Translations under genes and position numbers: made by a program
Shown here: piece by piece, positions 27,970 to 34,990 of the stretch
Numbering within the stretch: the stretch's first letter is position 1
Layout: each line of letters opens with the position of its first letter
Notes under the pieces: generated by a model
What the model saw: only the letters and a program-made list of their open reading frames with translations
Database searches by the model: none
Told to the model about the DNA's origin: nothing
Source of the DNA: Phyllobacterium sp. OV277
Lineage (GTDB): Bacteria > Pseudomonadota > Alphaproteobacteria > Rhizobiales > Rhizobiaceae
Assembly: GCF_900104355.1 (NCBI RefSeq)
Contig: NZ_FNIY01000001.1
Span: forward strand, 1,149,975-1,213,974
Length of the DNA: 64,000 bases
Reading direction: 5' to 3'

Positions 27970-28743
27970 TCAACGATTGAGCAGTTCCAGCGCCTGCGCG
28001 TGTAGTTCTTTCGAGCCTGCCGCCACGATATCGCCAGCCTTTTCTGCCGGGCCACCGTCCCAATTGGTGATGACGCCACCGGCCTTTTCGATGATGGGCA
28101 CCAGCGCGACAATATCGTAGGGGTGCAAGGCTGTTTCCACCACCAGATCGACGAAACCGGCAGCAATCATGGCATAGCCATAGCAATCTGCCCCATAACG
28201 CGGCATGCGCACGCTGCGTTCAACCCGGTCATACGCTTCGCGCTTCTTGTCCTTGAACAGCGCCGGTGTGGTGGTGAACAGCGTCGCTTGCGCGATATCA
28301 GGGTTTTGCCGGGTTTTCAGCTGACGTGGACCGCCCGGCCCCTCATAATAGGAGGCTGTGCCATCGCACATGAAAAGCTCGCCGGTAAAAGGCTGCGCCA
28401 TGACACCGGCAACCGCATCGCCATTAATGGTCAGACCCGCGAGCGTACCCCACACCGGAAGCCCTGAAATAAACGCCCGTGTGCCATCGATCGGATCGAT
28501 GACCCAGACATGGGAAGCGTCCAGATTTTCCGAGCCGAACTCCTCGCCCATGATGCCATGATCAGGATAGGTCGCGTTTATCAGTGCGCGAATCGCCCGT
28601 TCAGCTTCCTTGTCCGCTTCGGTAACCGGGTCAAATCCGACCTGATATTTGTTGTCGATGGACGAAATGGTGCGAAAACGCGGCAGTGTCTGCTCGGCTG
28701 CAACTTGCGCGATTTGCCGTAAAAACGAAAGTTCAATGGCCAA
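27970..28743 (-). CDS. hisN: Histidinol-phosphatase, inositol monophosphatase family
   Basis: 257 residues. Mg2+-dependent phosphatase of the inositol monophosphatase fold. Motifs: GEEFGSEN, WVIDPIDGTRAFISGLPVWGT and WDGGPAEKAGD. The IDGTRAFISGLP variant and length match the HisN branch, which dephosphorylates histidinol phosphate in histidine synthesis in Alphaproteobacteria. A SuhB/inositol phosphatase role cannot be excluded. The start is TTG 28743, preceded by GAGGAA at about 8 nt; no ATG fits. A suhB/MmgR-like small RNA begins about 140 bp upstream on the opposite strand. Confidence 0.9.
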   Translation of the reverse strand: MAIELSFLRQIAQVAAEQTLPRFRTISSIDNKYQVGFDPVTEADKEAERAIRALINATYPDHGIMGEEFGSENLDASHVWVIDPIDGTRAFISGLPVWGTLAGLTINGDAVAGVMAQPFTGELFMCDGTASYYEGPGGPRQLKTRQNPDIAQATLFTTTPALFKDKKREAYDRVERSVRMPRYGADCYGYAMIAAGFVDLVVETALHPYDIVALVPIIEKAGGVITNWDGGPAEKAGDIVAAGSKELHAQALELLNR

Positions 28744-28849
28744 AATGGTTCCTCACGATCAGAATTTTCTCATTTAACTGCATTGTCGGCTAAATTATTG
28801 CATTTTTTTTAGGCACATAAATATCATGCTTAAAAAAACGCACAAATTG

Positions 28850-28886
28850 CTTGACCCTTTGTGCGATGCAGCATAGATTAGTTAAC
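28850..28886 (+). promoter_or_regulatory. Sigma-70-type promoter of the small RNA
   Basis: TTGACC (28851-28856), a 17-bp spacer and TAGATT (28874-28879) give a good consensus promoter whose predicted start lies near 28886, just where the conserved RNA sequence begins. Confidence 0.75.
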
Positions 28887-28966
28887 AGACGGGGCGACCT
28901 GTCTATGCCCTCCTTGGGCGTTTCCTCCCTAGACTTGGACCGCGCACCTGCGCGGTCTTTTTTTGT
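28886..28966 (+). ncRNA. suhB/MmgR (alpha-r8) family small RNA
   Basis: The segment contains GACGGGGCGACCTGTC, GCCCTCCTTGGGC as a small hairpin, the unpaired TTTCCTCCCTAGACTT, and a terminator hairpin GACCGCGCA/TGCGCGGTC followed by seven T (to about 28966). This matches my memory of the alpha-r8 RNAs (Rfam suhB; MmgR in Sinorhizobium meliloti, which limits polyhydroxybutyrate granules and binds Hfq). The family is named after its position near an inositol-monophosphatase-type gene, and here hisN of that family starts 143 bp away. The promoter and terminator agree on about 80 nt. Family identity is from memory. Confidence 0.8.
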
Positions 28967-28992
28967 TTCAGGCCAGCAGAGACGTCCCGGCA

Positions 28993-29883
28993 CTATTCCG
29001 CAGCAAGCGGAACATCGAGGAAATGGAAGTCGGGCAGCGACACCAGATCGGCCAGAAACTGGCTGATATCCCGCTGCAACTGATCAAACCCCGATTTGCG
29101 TTCATAATTGTGCTCGTTGAGATAGAGCCCGCGATTGACCTCGATCTGCAGCGCATGGAAGCGCTTTAGCGGACGCCCGTAATGCTCGGTTATATAGCCC
29201 CCGGCATAGGGTTTGTTGTGGGCAACCGCATAGCCCATTTCGCGCAAGAGATCGATTGCAGCATTGGCGAGCTCTGGCGAACAGCTGGTGCCAAAACGAT
29301 CGCCGATGATGAAATCCGGTCGCAAACCACTATCGGGGAAGCGAATGCCTGTTGGCATTGAGTGGCAATCAATCAGCACCCCGTAGCCAAAGCGGCTGCG
29401 TGTTTTCAGCAGCACCTCGGCAAGCAGCGCATGGTATGGCTTGTAGATTGTGTTGATACGTCCAAGCGCTTCCTCGACAGGCAATTTCTGCGCATAAATC
29501 TCCTGCCCTTCGCCGACGAGCCGCGGAATGGTGCCAAGACCACCGGCCACTCGCGTAGAATTTGCGTTGGCGTAGGAGGGAAGCGGATCGGAGAACATTT
29601 TCGCATCGAGCTCATAGGGCTCGCGATTGACATCGAGATAGGCGCGCGGGAATTGCGCAGCCAGCAAGGGCGCACCCAGCATGACGCTGGCGGCAAACAG
29701 CTGATCGACAAAGCAGTCTTCCGATCGGCGAATCGTTTGTGCATCCAGCTGTGATTGCTTGAGGAAAGCTGGGGGATAAACCTGGCCGCTATGGGGCGAA
29801 TTGAAAACGAAGGGAATGCGTTGTTCAGCCGGCCGGCGCAGTTCATAGGGCAGCTTGTCGGGGAAATCGCGCTCGAGGGTCAT
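28993..29883 (-). CDS. N-formylglutamate amidohydrolase family protein
   Basis: 296 residues. Metal-dependent hydrolase that releases formate from N-formyl-L-glutamate, the last step of one histidine-degradation route (HutG type). Family pattern: FVFNSPHSGQVYP with the first His, a central DVNREPYELD region and GVLIDCHSMP. Length is normal. No hut genes are visible nearby, so the physiological role is open; rhizobia often carry several paralogues. It faces the small RNA tail-to-tail with a 26-bp gap. The ribosome site is weak. Confidence 0.88.
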   Translation of the reverse strand: MTLERDFPDKLPYELRRPAEQRIPFVFNSPHSGQVYPPAFLKQSQLDAQTIRRSEDCFVDQLFAASVMLGAPLLAAQFPRAYLDVNREPYELDAKMFSDPLPSYANANSTRVAGGLGTIPRLVGEGQEIYAQKLPVEEALGRINTIYKPYHALLAEVLLKTRSRFGYGVLIDCHSMPTGIRFPDSGLRPDFIIGDRFGTSCSPELANAAIDLLREMGYAVAHNKPYAGGYITEHYGRPLKRFHALQIEVNRGLYLNEHNYERKSGFDQLQRDISQFLADLVSLPDFHFLDVPLAAE

Positions 29884-30156
29884 TATTCACTTCGAAGGTT
29901 TGCTTGAATATACAGGCACTTTAGAGCAACTTCGCTCCGGAGGGAATTCTTCAACCATCAAAGTGCCGGAACTTTTCTGACGCGGTTGACCTTTCAGAAT
30001 TCTTCGCCGCCATAACAGCGATCTTCCTCGACTTTTCCGGGGTTCCACCGTATTTTCCGCAAATCATTCACGCGATCTTTACCAAAAAAGCGTCTTGTTA
30101 ACTGTGATGGGACGCCTGTCTGGGGATGATAAGGCGATAGAAATTCGGACGGACTG

Positions 30157-30519
30157 ATGAAGAGAATCCTTCTAGCAGAAGATGACAATGACATGCGGCG
30201 CTTCCTTGTGAAGGCGCTGGAGAAGGCAGGATATCACGTCACGCCTTTCGACAATGGCGCCAGCGCCTATGACAGATTGCGCGAAGAGCCGTTTTCACTG
30301 CTCCTCACGGATATCGTCATGCCTGAGATGGACGGCATTGAACTGGCACGCCGCGCATCGGAAATCGACCCGGATCTGAAGATCATGTTCATCACCGGCT
30401 TTGCCGCCGTGGCGCTGAACTCCGATTCGAAAGCCCCGAAGGATGCGAAAGTGCTGTCCAAGCCTTTCCACCTGCGCGATCTGGTGAATGAAATCGAAAA
30501 AATGCTGGTAGCGGCCTGA
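30157..30519 (+). CDS. cpdR: Response regulator CpdR
   Basis: 120-residue stand-alone receiver domain. Acidic pocket EDD at 8-10, phospho-acceptor Asp 52 (LLLTDIVMPEMDG), switch Thr/Ser (MFITGFAA) and Lys (SKPFHLRDL). In Caulobacter and Sinorhizobium, unphosphorylated CpdR recruits ClpXP to degrade cell-cycle proteins, and it is phosphorylated by the CckA-ChpT relay. The sequence closely resembles rhizobial and Brucella CpdR as I recall it. A tRNA gene follows about 100 bp downstream. The upstream 270 bp has no obvious full CtrA box. Confidence 0.94.
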   Translation: MKRILLAEDDNDMRRFLVKALEKAGYHVTPFDNGASAYDRLREEPFSLLLTDIVMPEMDGIELARRASEIDPDLKIMFITGFAAVALNSDSKAPKDAKVLSKPFHLRDLVNEIEKMLVAA

Positions 30520-30578
30520 TCAAAGGCCCTATCCGCCCGCACGGATGAAGAAAGCCTGATAACTTCTTCCAACAGCTA

Positions 30579-30607
30579 TTGACGGACTGAAACCAATATG
30601 GTGTATG
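30579..30607 (+). promoter_or_regulatory. Promoter of tRNA-Val
   Basis: TTGACG (30579-30584), 17-bp spacer, TGTATG (30602-30607), placing the start about 8 bp before the mature tRNA 5' end. Confidence 0.55.
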
Positions 30608-30621
30608 CGCCCCTGTCGGAT

Positions 30622-30696
<75 letters not shown>

Positions 30697-30890
30697 TCCG
30701 AACCTCCAATCAACACAACTGATGTGAGATTGCCAACGGTGCTATCGCTGGCTTCGATGCACGCGTTTCTGAACCAGTGGTTGTAAAACAACCAGCAGTG
30801 ACCCTACATTGATCAAATCAATCAGTGGATGCAGAACAGCAATCATTGTGATCGCTCGTGTTGCATTGCGTTAGCCAAAGGGAGGTTTCA

Positions 30891-32273
30891 ATGCGCGCTG
30901 GCCCGTTGTCATGGAGGTGCGCTGCACTGGCGCTTATCGCTTTTGCCTGCATGGCAGGCCCGGCCTCCGCTCAGACCAAGCAGGACCAAACGCTCCATTT
31001 GACACCCGCACAAATGCGCGAAGACCTCACTGTTCTCAAGAATCAGTGGGCGCCGCTCGACAAGAGCTACACGCCGGAACAGCGGCAGAAATTTGAGCAG
31101 ATAGTTGATGATGCGGCTGCGGCTGCCGATACACTCTCCACCGAAGATTTCGCGCTTGAAATCATGCGAGCGACGGCCATATCCCGAAACGGCCATACGA
31201 GCGCCATGGTCGGCACTCTCCTGCACGATCTGCCGGTACGAGCCTGGTGGTTTTCCGACGGTCTCTACATTGTTAAAACAGACCCGGCACATGCGGATTT
31301 GCTTGGAGCACGTATGGACAAGCTGGGTTCGCTGACACCGGCAGAAGCATTGAAACGCGTCTCGCCATACATTTCCGGCACTGACCAGCGCATTCGATAT
31401 TTGAGCGCTACTTTTCTGACCAGTCCTGCTGTTCTCAAGCGTATCGGCGCTGTGGCCAACGATAATGAGATTCCCCTGACACTGCGGCTTGCCGATGGAA
31501 GCACGCGTGTGGCAAATTTGAGTGCAGTCGCCTCGCCTGATCCTGCCGACGAACACAAGCCGGCAACAAGGGGGTATTCTGTGCTCATTCCCGATGATGC
31601 CAATCTACCGGGACGCTGGTTACACCTCCTTGACAACAGCAAGGAGCGGTCACCGATTTACGAGAAGCGCGTTGACGTCAACGCATCATGGATCGGTGAA
31701 AACAACAAAGTTCTCTATATCCGCAGCAACTCCATGAACAGCATGGATGAAACAGGGTTGCAGCACAAATATGCCAAGATTCTGCAGACATCTATTCTGC
31801 CGACGCGGCCGAAATTCATTGTTCTCGATCTTCGCTTGAACAATGGCGGTGATTTCTTCAACACGATTCTCTTTTCGCAGGCAGTGCCACGGCTGCTACC
31901 GTCAGGCGGGCGTGTTTTTGTGCTTGTCAGTCGCTCCACATTCTCGGCGGCAATCGTGACTGCTGCGATGTTGAAGGGCACTGACCAGAACAAAGTGACA
32001 TTCATCGGCGAAGAGATGGGCGATAAAGGCCAGTTCTGGGCTGAAGGCGAAACTGTCACACTGCCGAACTCGCATATTGGCGTTGGCTACGCGACACAAT
32101 TTGAAGATTATGAAAAAGGCTGCACTGACCCCGATAAATGCTACTGGGCAGCGGTCGCTTTTGGTCCAAAGAATATTTCCCTCAAACCCGACATCAAGAT
32201 CGATGTTACTCATACTGACTATGCATCTGGTCGTGATCCCGTTCTCGAAAAAGCCCTCGCTTTGTCAAAGTGA
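30891..32273 (+). CDS. Exported S41 (C-terminal processing peptidase-like) protein
   Basis: 460 residues. A signal peptide ends near residue 28 (GPASAQ). The C-terminal half has the S41 signatures FIVLDLRLNNGGD and VLVSRSTFSAAIVTAA, with the Ser of STFSAA in the nucleophile position. No PDZ domain is evident, so it resembles the IRBP/tricorn-core-like S41 proteins rather than CtpA. The N-terminal helical region (TPAQMREDLTVLKNQW) is also common in those. GGGAGG fixes ATG 30891; a longer in-frame frame from 30858 lacks support. The substrate is unknown. It appears monocistronic. Confidence 0.8.
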   Translation: MRAGPLSWRCAALALIAFACMAGPASAQTKQDQTLHLTPAQMREDLTVLKNQWAPLDKSYTPEQRQKFEQIVDDAAAAADTLSTEDFALEIMRATAISRNGHTSAMVGTLLHDLPVRAWWFSDGLYIVKTDPAHADLLGARMDKLGSLTPAEALKRVSPYISGTDQRIRYLSATFLTSPAVLKRIGAVANDNEIPLTLRLADGSTRVANLSAVASPDPADEHKPATRGYSVLIPDDANLPGRWLHLLDNSKERSPIYEKRVDVNASWIGENNKVLYIRSNSMNSMDETGLQHKYAKILQTSILPTRPKFIVLDLRLNNGGDFFNTILFSQAVPRLLPSGGRVFVLVSRSTFSAAIVTAAMLKGTDQNKVTFIGEEMGDKGQFWAEGETVTLPNSHIGVGYATQFEDYEKGCTDPDKCYWAAVAFGPKNISLKPDIKIDVTHTDYASGRDPVLEKALALSK

Positions 32274-32361
32274 CGACAGGAAAGATGACATTTGGCTCAT
32301 AAGGGGTTATCGACAGCAAAATCTATGATCTGACCCAAAACGTTCGGAAAGCCCAGAAACC

Positions 32362-32844
32362 ATGAAAGAACCGATCACGCTCAAGCAGTTGAAGGCCGGT
32401 ATCGGCACAGAAATGGGCTGTTCGGAATGGCGCGTGGTCAGCCAGGATATGATCAATAAGTTCGCCGACGCGACGGATGATCACCAGTTCATCCATACGG
32501 ACCCCGAGCGCGCGGCGGAAACGCCTTTCGGCGGCACCATTGCCCACGGCTTTCTGACGATCTCGCTCCTGTCGACGCTCGCCTATGAGGCTCTGCCGAT
32601 GATCGAAGGCGCGACCATGGGCATCAATTACGGTTTTGACAAAGTGCGTTTCATGGCCCCGGTCAAATCGGGCAAACAGGTGCGCGCCCGCTTCAAGCTG
32701 GTGGATGCGGATATCCGCCCTTCCGGCCGCGTGCTCAACAATTACGAAGTAACACTTGAAATCGAGGGCTCGATCAAGCCGGCGCTGGTCGCTAACTGGC
32801 TGACCATCGCTGTTCTCGAACACCCGCCTGAGATGGACGACTGA
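32362..32844 (+). CDS. MaoC-type (R)-specific enoyl-CoA hydratase family protein
   Basis: 160 residues, single hot-dog fold. The catalytic Asp/His motif is in FADATDDHQFIHTDPERA, followed by the family segment FGGTIAHGFLTISLLSTL. Such proteins hydrate 2-enoyl-CoA to (R)-3-hydroxyacyl-CoA, linking beta-oxidation with polyhydroxyalkanoate or lipid synthesis; the actual substrate is unknown. It is 7 nt from the stop of the convergent hydrolase gene. An MmgR-like RNA, known in Sinorhizobium for PHB control, lies 3.4 kb away; I infer no link from that. Confidence 0.9.
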   Translation: MKEPITLKQLKAGIGTEMGCSEWRVVSQDMINKFADATDDHQFIHTDPERAAETPFGGTIAHGFLTISLLSTLAYEALPMIEGATMGINYGFDKVRFMAPVKSGKQVRARFKLVDADIRPSGRVLNNYEVTLEIEGSIKPALVANWLTIAVLEHPPEMDD

Positions 32845-32850
32845 TCTGGC

Positions 32851-34029
32851 TCAGGCTGCCTCGACAAGGCGGCCTGCATCGTCGAGCGGCGCGGCGCTGT
32901 CGTTCTCGACAAGTGCCTGAAAAGCGAACGGCCCCTGCACGAACATGCCCATATCGTATGGATTGCGGATCTGGGCGCCCTTCAAAAATAACAGATGCAT
33001 CTTGAAGAAGTTTTTCCGCGCCCGTGCATAACGCTTGGCGCTGTGGATGTGCTTGAAGCGAATGCGCCGGATCAGCGGTTCATTGCGCGGGATAATCCCC
33101 AGCGCTTTCGCCGGATTGGATTTGTAGAAATGGACGATGTCAGCAATCGTCTGATATTCGGCCCAGAAAACCGGCGTTTCCTGCAGGACAACCCTGATAT
33201 CCTCACGCAGCTGCGTTGCACGCGGGTGAAAGGCAATCATCAGCAGGCATGAGCCGATGGAAAATAAGGAAATCGGCTGCTGTTTGATGAGTTGCGGGGC
33301 GCTGCGCCAGACATCTGCAATCGCCTCCACGGCTGGAACAGTGCCGAGACTATGCCCGATGATCACGACCTCATCCGCATCGGTTTCCTGTAATTTCCGC
33401 GTGAGATGCTCGGCAAAGGCCTTGCGCCGCGCCAGCAATGCCGGATTGCGGCTATAAATCCGGTCGGAAGCAGCAGCCCAGTCATCAAGCAGATAGGACA
33501 GGAACACCTTTTCACCCGGCCAGCGGATCAGCAACCGCGCCATGATGAGCGCAAGGGGAACAGTCCAGATCATGTGATAGGAGCTGAAACCACCGAACAA
33601 CGGCCCAAGACCGACGAGGAGGGCCACAAGTGAAATAAAACAGGTGAGCACAAAGGGCCACATGAAGAAGATGCAGAAGCGCCAGCTGGTTCTTAAATAC
33701 CTCCAGAAGGTGCCTGTGAGCAGAATATCGAGAAACGCCATCAGCCCGGTGGCAAAGCGCGCAACAACATTGCGCGCCGAATAGGCATCGAACACGTCAG
33801 CCGTGCCATATTGGCAGAATTCGGTTTCAACAGCCCAGTTTGCGCCAGATGTTTCCAGCCGCATGGAAGCAATGTTCGGCCCCTCCGGCAGCATGGGACT
33901 TGCTTTGGTTTTGGCATGCCAGAGACTGTTGAAATCAGCGGCAGAGTTCAGATAGCGCCCGCGCACTGCATCAGGGTGCAGACCTTCATAGCCTGTGAAG
34001 TTGATAACAAGGCGCTTTTTGACAGCCAT
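32851..34029 (-). CDS. Membrane-associated alpha/beta hydrolase-like protein
   Basis: 392 residues. The N-terminal domain (about 1-85) starts with strand-like KKRLVINFTGYEGL. Two or three hydrophobic helices at about 110-165 are followed by a cytoplasmic domain with a lipase-type elbow IIGHSLGTVP near residue 227. The long C-terminal part is rich in aromatic and basic residues. This layout suggests a membrane-anchored serine hydrolase, but I cannot point to the acid and His with confidence, so activity is inferred. GAGAG upstream may be the ribosome site. I do not recognise a named gene. Confidence 0.75.
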   Translation of the reverse strand: MAVKKRLVINFTGYEGLHPDAVRGRYLNSAADFNSLWHAKTKASPMLPEGPNIASMRLETSGANWAVETEFCQYGTADVFDAYSARNVVARFATGLMAFLDILLTGTFWRYLRTSWRFCIFFMWPFVLTCFISLVALLVGLGPLFGGFSSYHMIWTVPLALIMARLLIRWPGEKVFLSYLLDDWAAASDRIYSRNPALLARRKAFAEHLTRKLQETDADEVVIIGHSLGTVPAVEAIADVWRSAPQLIKQQPISLFSIGSCLLMIAFHPRATQLREDIRVVLQETPVFWAEYQTIADIVHFYKSNPAKALGIIPRNEPLIRRIRFKHIHSAKRYARARKNFFKMHLLFLKGAQIRNPYDMGMFVQGPFAFQALVENDSAAPLDDAGRLVEAA

Positions 34030-34432
34030 CGAACACTCTCGCGACGCGACCGCGCGAATCGGCAGCCACCGGCATCCTCTTTATGGCAAAGGACGGCGCA
34101 ATTGTGATCGACAGCCTCACCGGGGAGCAATCTGTACACTATTATTATGTGGAGCTGTCAAATACGGCCTATTCGGCAAAAAAATACGATTATTGCATTG
34201 TGACCGTGCGTGGTTCGTGTTTCGTGGTTCGACAAGCTCACCATGAGGGAGAGTGGGGATGCAACGATAATCGCGAAGATTGCAGCAAATAGTCGTCGCA
34301 GAGTTCAGTTGTTGTGGAACTCAACCGCTGCAGAATTTGGCTCCCTTCATCACCCCTCTCCCTCATGGTGAGCTTGTCGAACCACGAACCACGCACAATG
34401 ATGCAGCAAATCAACGGCTTGCGATCCGCCTG
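34030..34432. other. Intergenic region with a repeat element
   Basis: 403 bases. The first 170 presumably hold the promoter of the hydrolase gene. The remainder is almost entirely the family A element listed separately. No small gene is supported. Confidence 0.6.
34206..34395. repeat. Mosaic intergenic repeat, family A (interior inverted)
   Basis: Inverted ends TGGTTCGACAAGCTCACCAT and ATGGTGAGCTTGTCGAACCA. The interior reads GGATGCAACGATAATCGCGA...GATTGCAGC and GCAGAATTTGGCTCCCTT, which is the reverse complement of the interior in the copies at 4446 and 25855. The interior can therefore flip relative to the ends. Confidence 0.88.
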
Positions 34433-34990
34433 TCAGACAGTAACATCCCGGGCTGATTCCTGTAGGAAACTGTAGGCATAACCCGAAAATGAGCGCCAGC
34501 ACTCAACGCGGAACGTGTTTTCCTCCGTGCGCAGCAGGACAATCTCGATCTTGCCAAGAACTGTGCGGGACGCCGCGCCAACCGGAAACGCCCGGAGCGA
34601 CAGGTCCTGCGGGCAGCCACCATTGACCACAGCATCCGCACCCTTGCCTGATACAATGATCCCGACATTGCGATGCGATACATCCACAGCCGAATGCAGC
34701 CCCTTCACCTTGGCGAGATCGGCAACCAGCGCGCTACCATCAGCATCGATGATGAGCCATTCATCCGGGCCGATCCATAGGGCAGTGCGGGTCCCTTGCG
34801 TCGACGTTGTCTTGGGCTTCACCGGCAAGGTCAGCCCAATCGCCTTGGACAAGGCCGCCACCGCATCAGGCCGGGCCCGCAGCGATACACGGGTGGCATT
34901 GTCAGCCAGAACAACCGATACGGAGCCAACGCCCGCATAACCGGTCTGTAGCGGATGCAGACGCTGTGCTGTTTGTGCAAGGTCAGCCAT
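34433..34990 (-). CDS. soxG: Sarcosine oxidase gamma subunit
   Basis: 185 residues, the smallest-conserved subunit of heterotetrameric sarcosine oxidase, sharing a GcvT-like fold remnant. Family segments: IGPDEWLIIDAD, VDVSHRNVGIIVSGKGA, VNGGCPQDLSL and VECWRSFSGYAYSFLQE near the C terminus. It overlaps the end of soxA by 8 nt, which implies translational coupling and makes the ATG at 34990 credible. The subunit is needed for assembly; it has no cofactor of its own. Position as last gene of soxBDAG supports the call. Confidence 0.93.
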   Translation of the reverse strand: MADLAQTAQRLHPLQTGYAGVGSVSVVLADNATRVSLRARPDAVAALSKAIGLTLPVKPKTTSTQGTRTALWIGPDEWLIIDADGSALVADLAKVKGLHSAVDVSHRNVGIIVSGKGADAVVNGGCPQDLSLRAFPVGAASRTVLGKIEIVLLRTEENTFRVECWRSFSGYAYSFLQESARDVTV

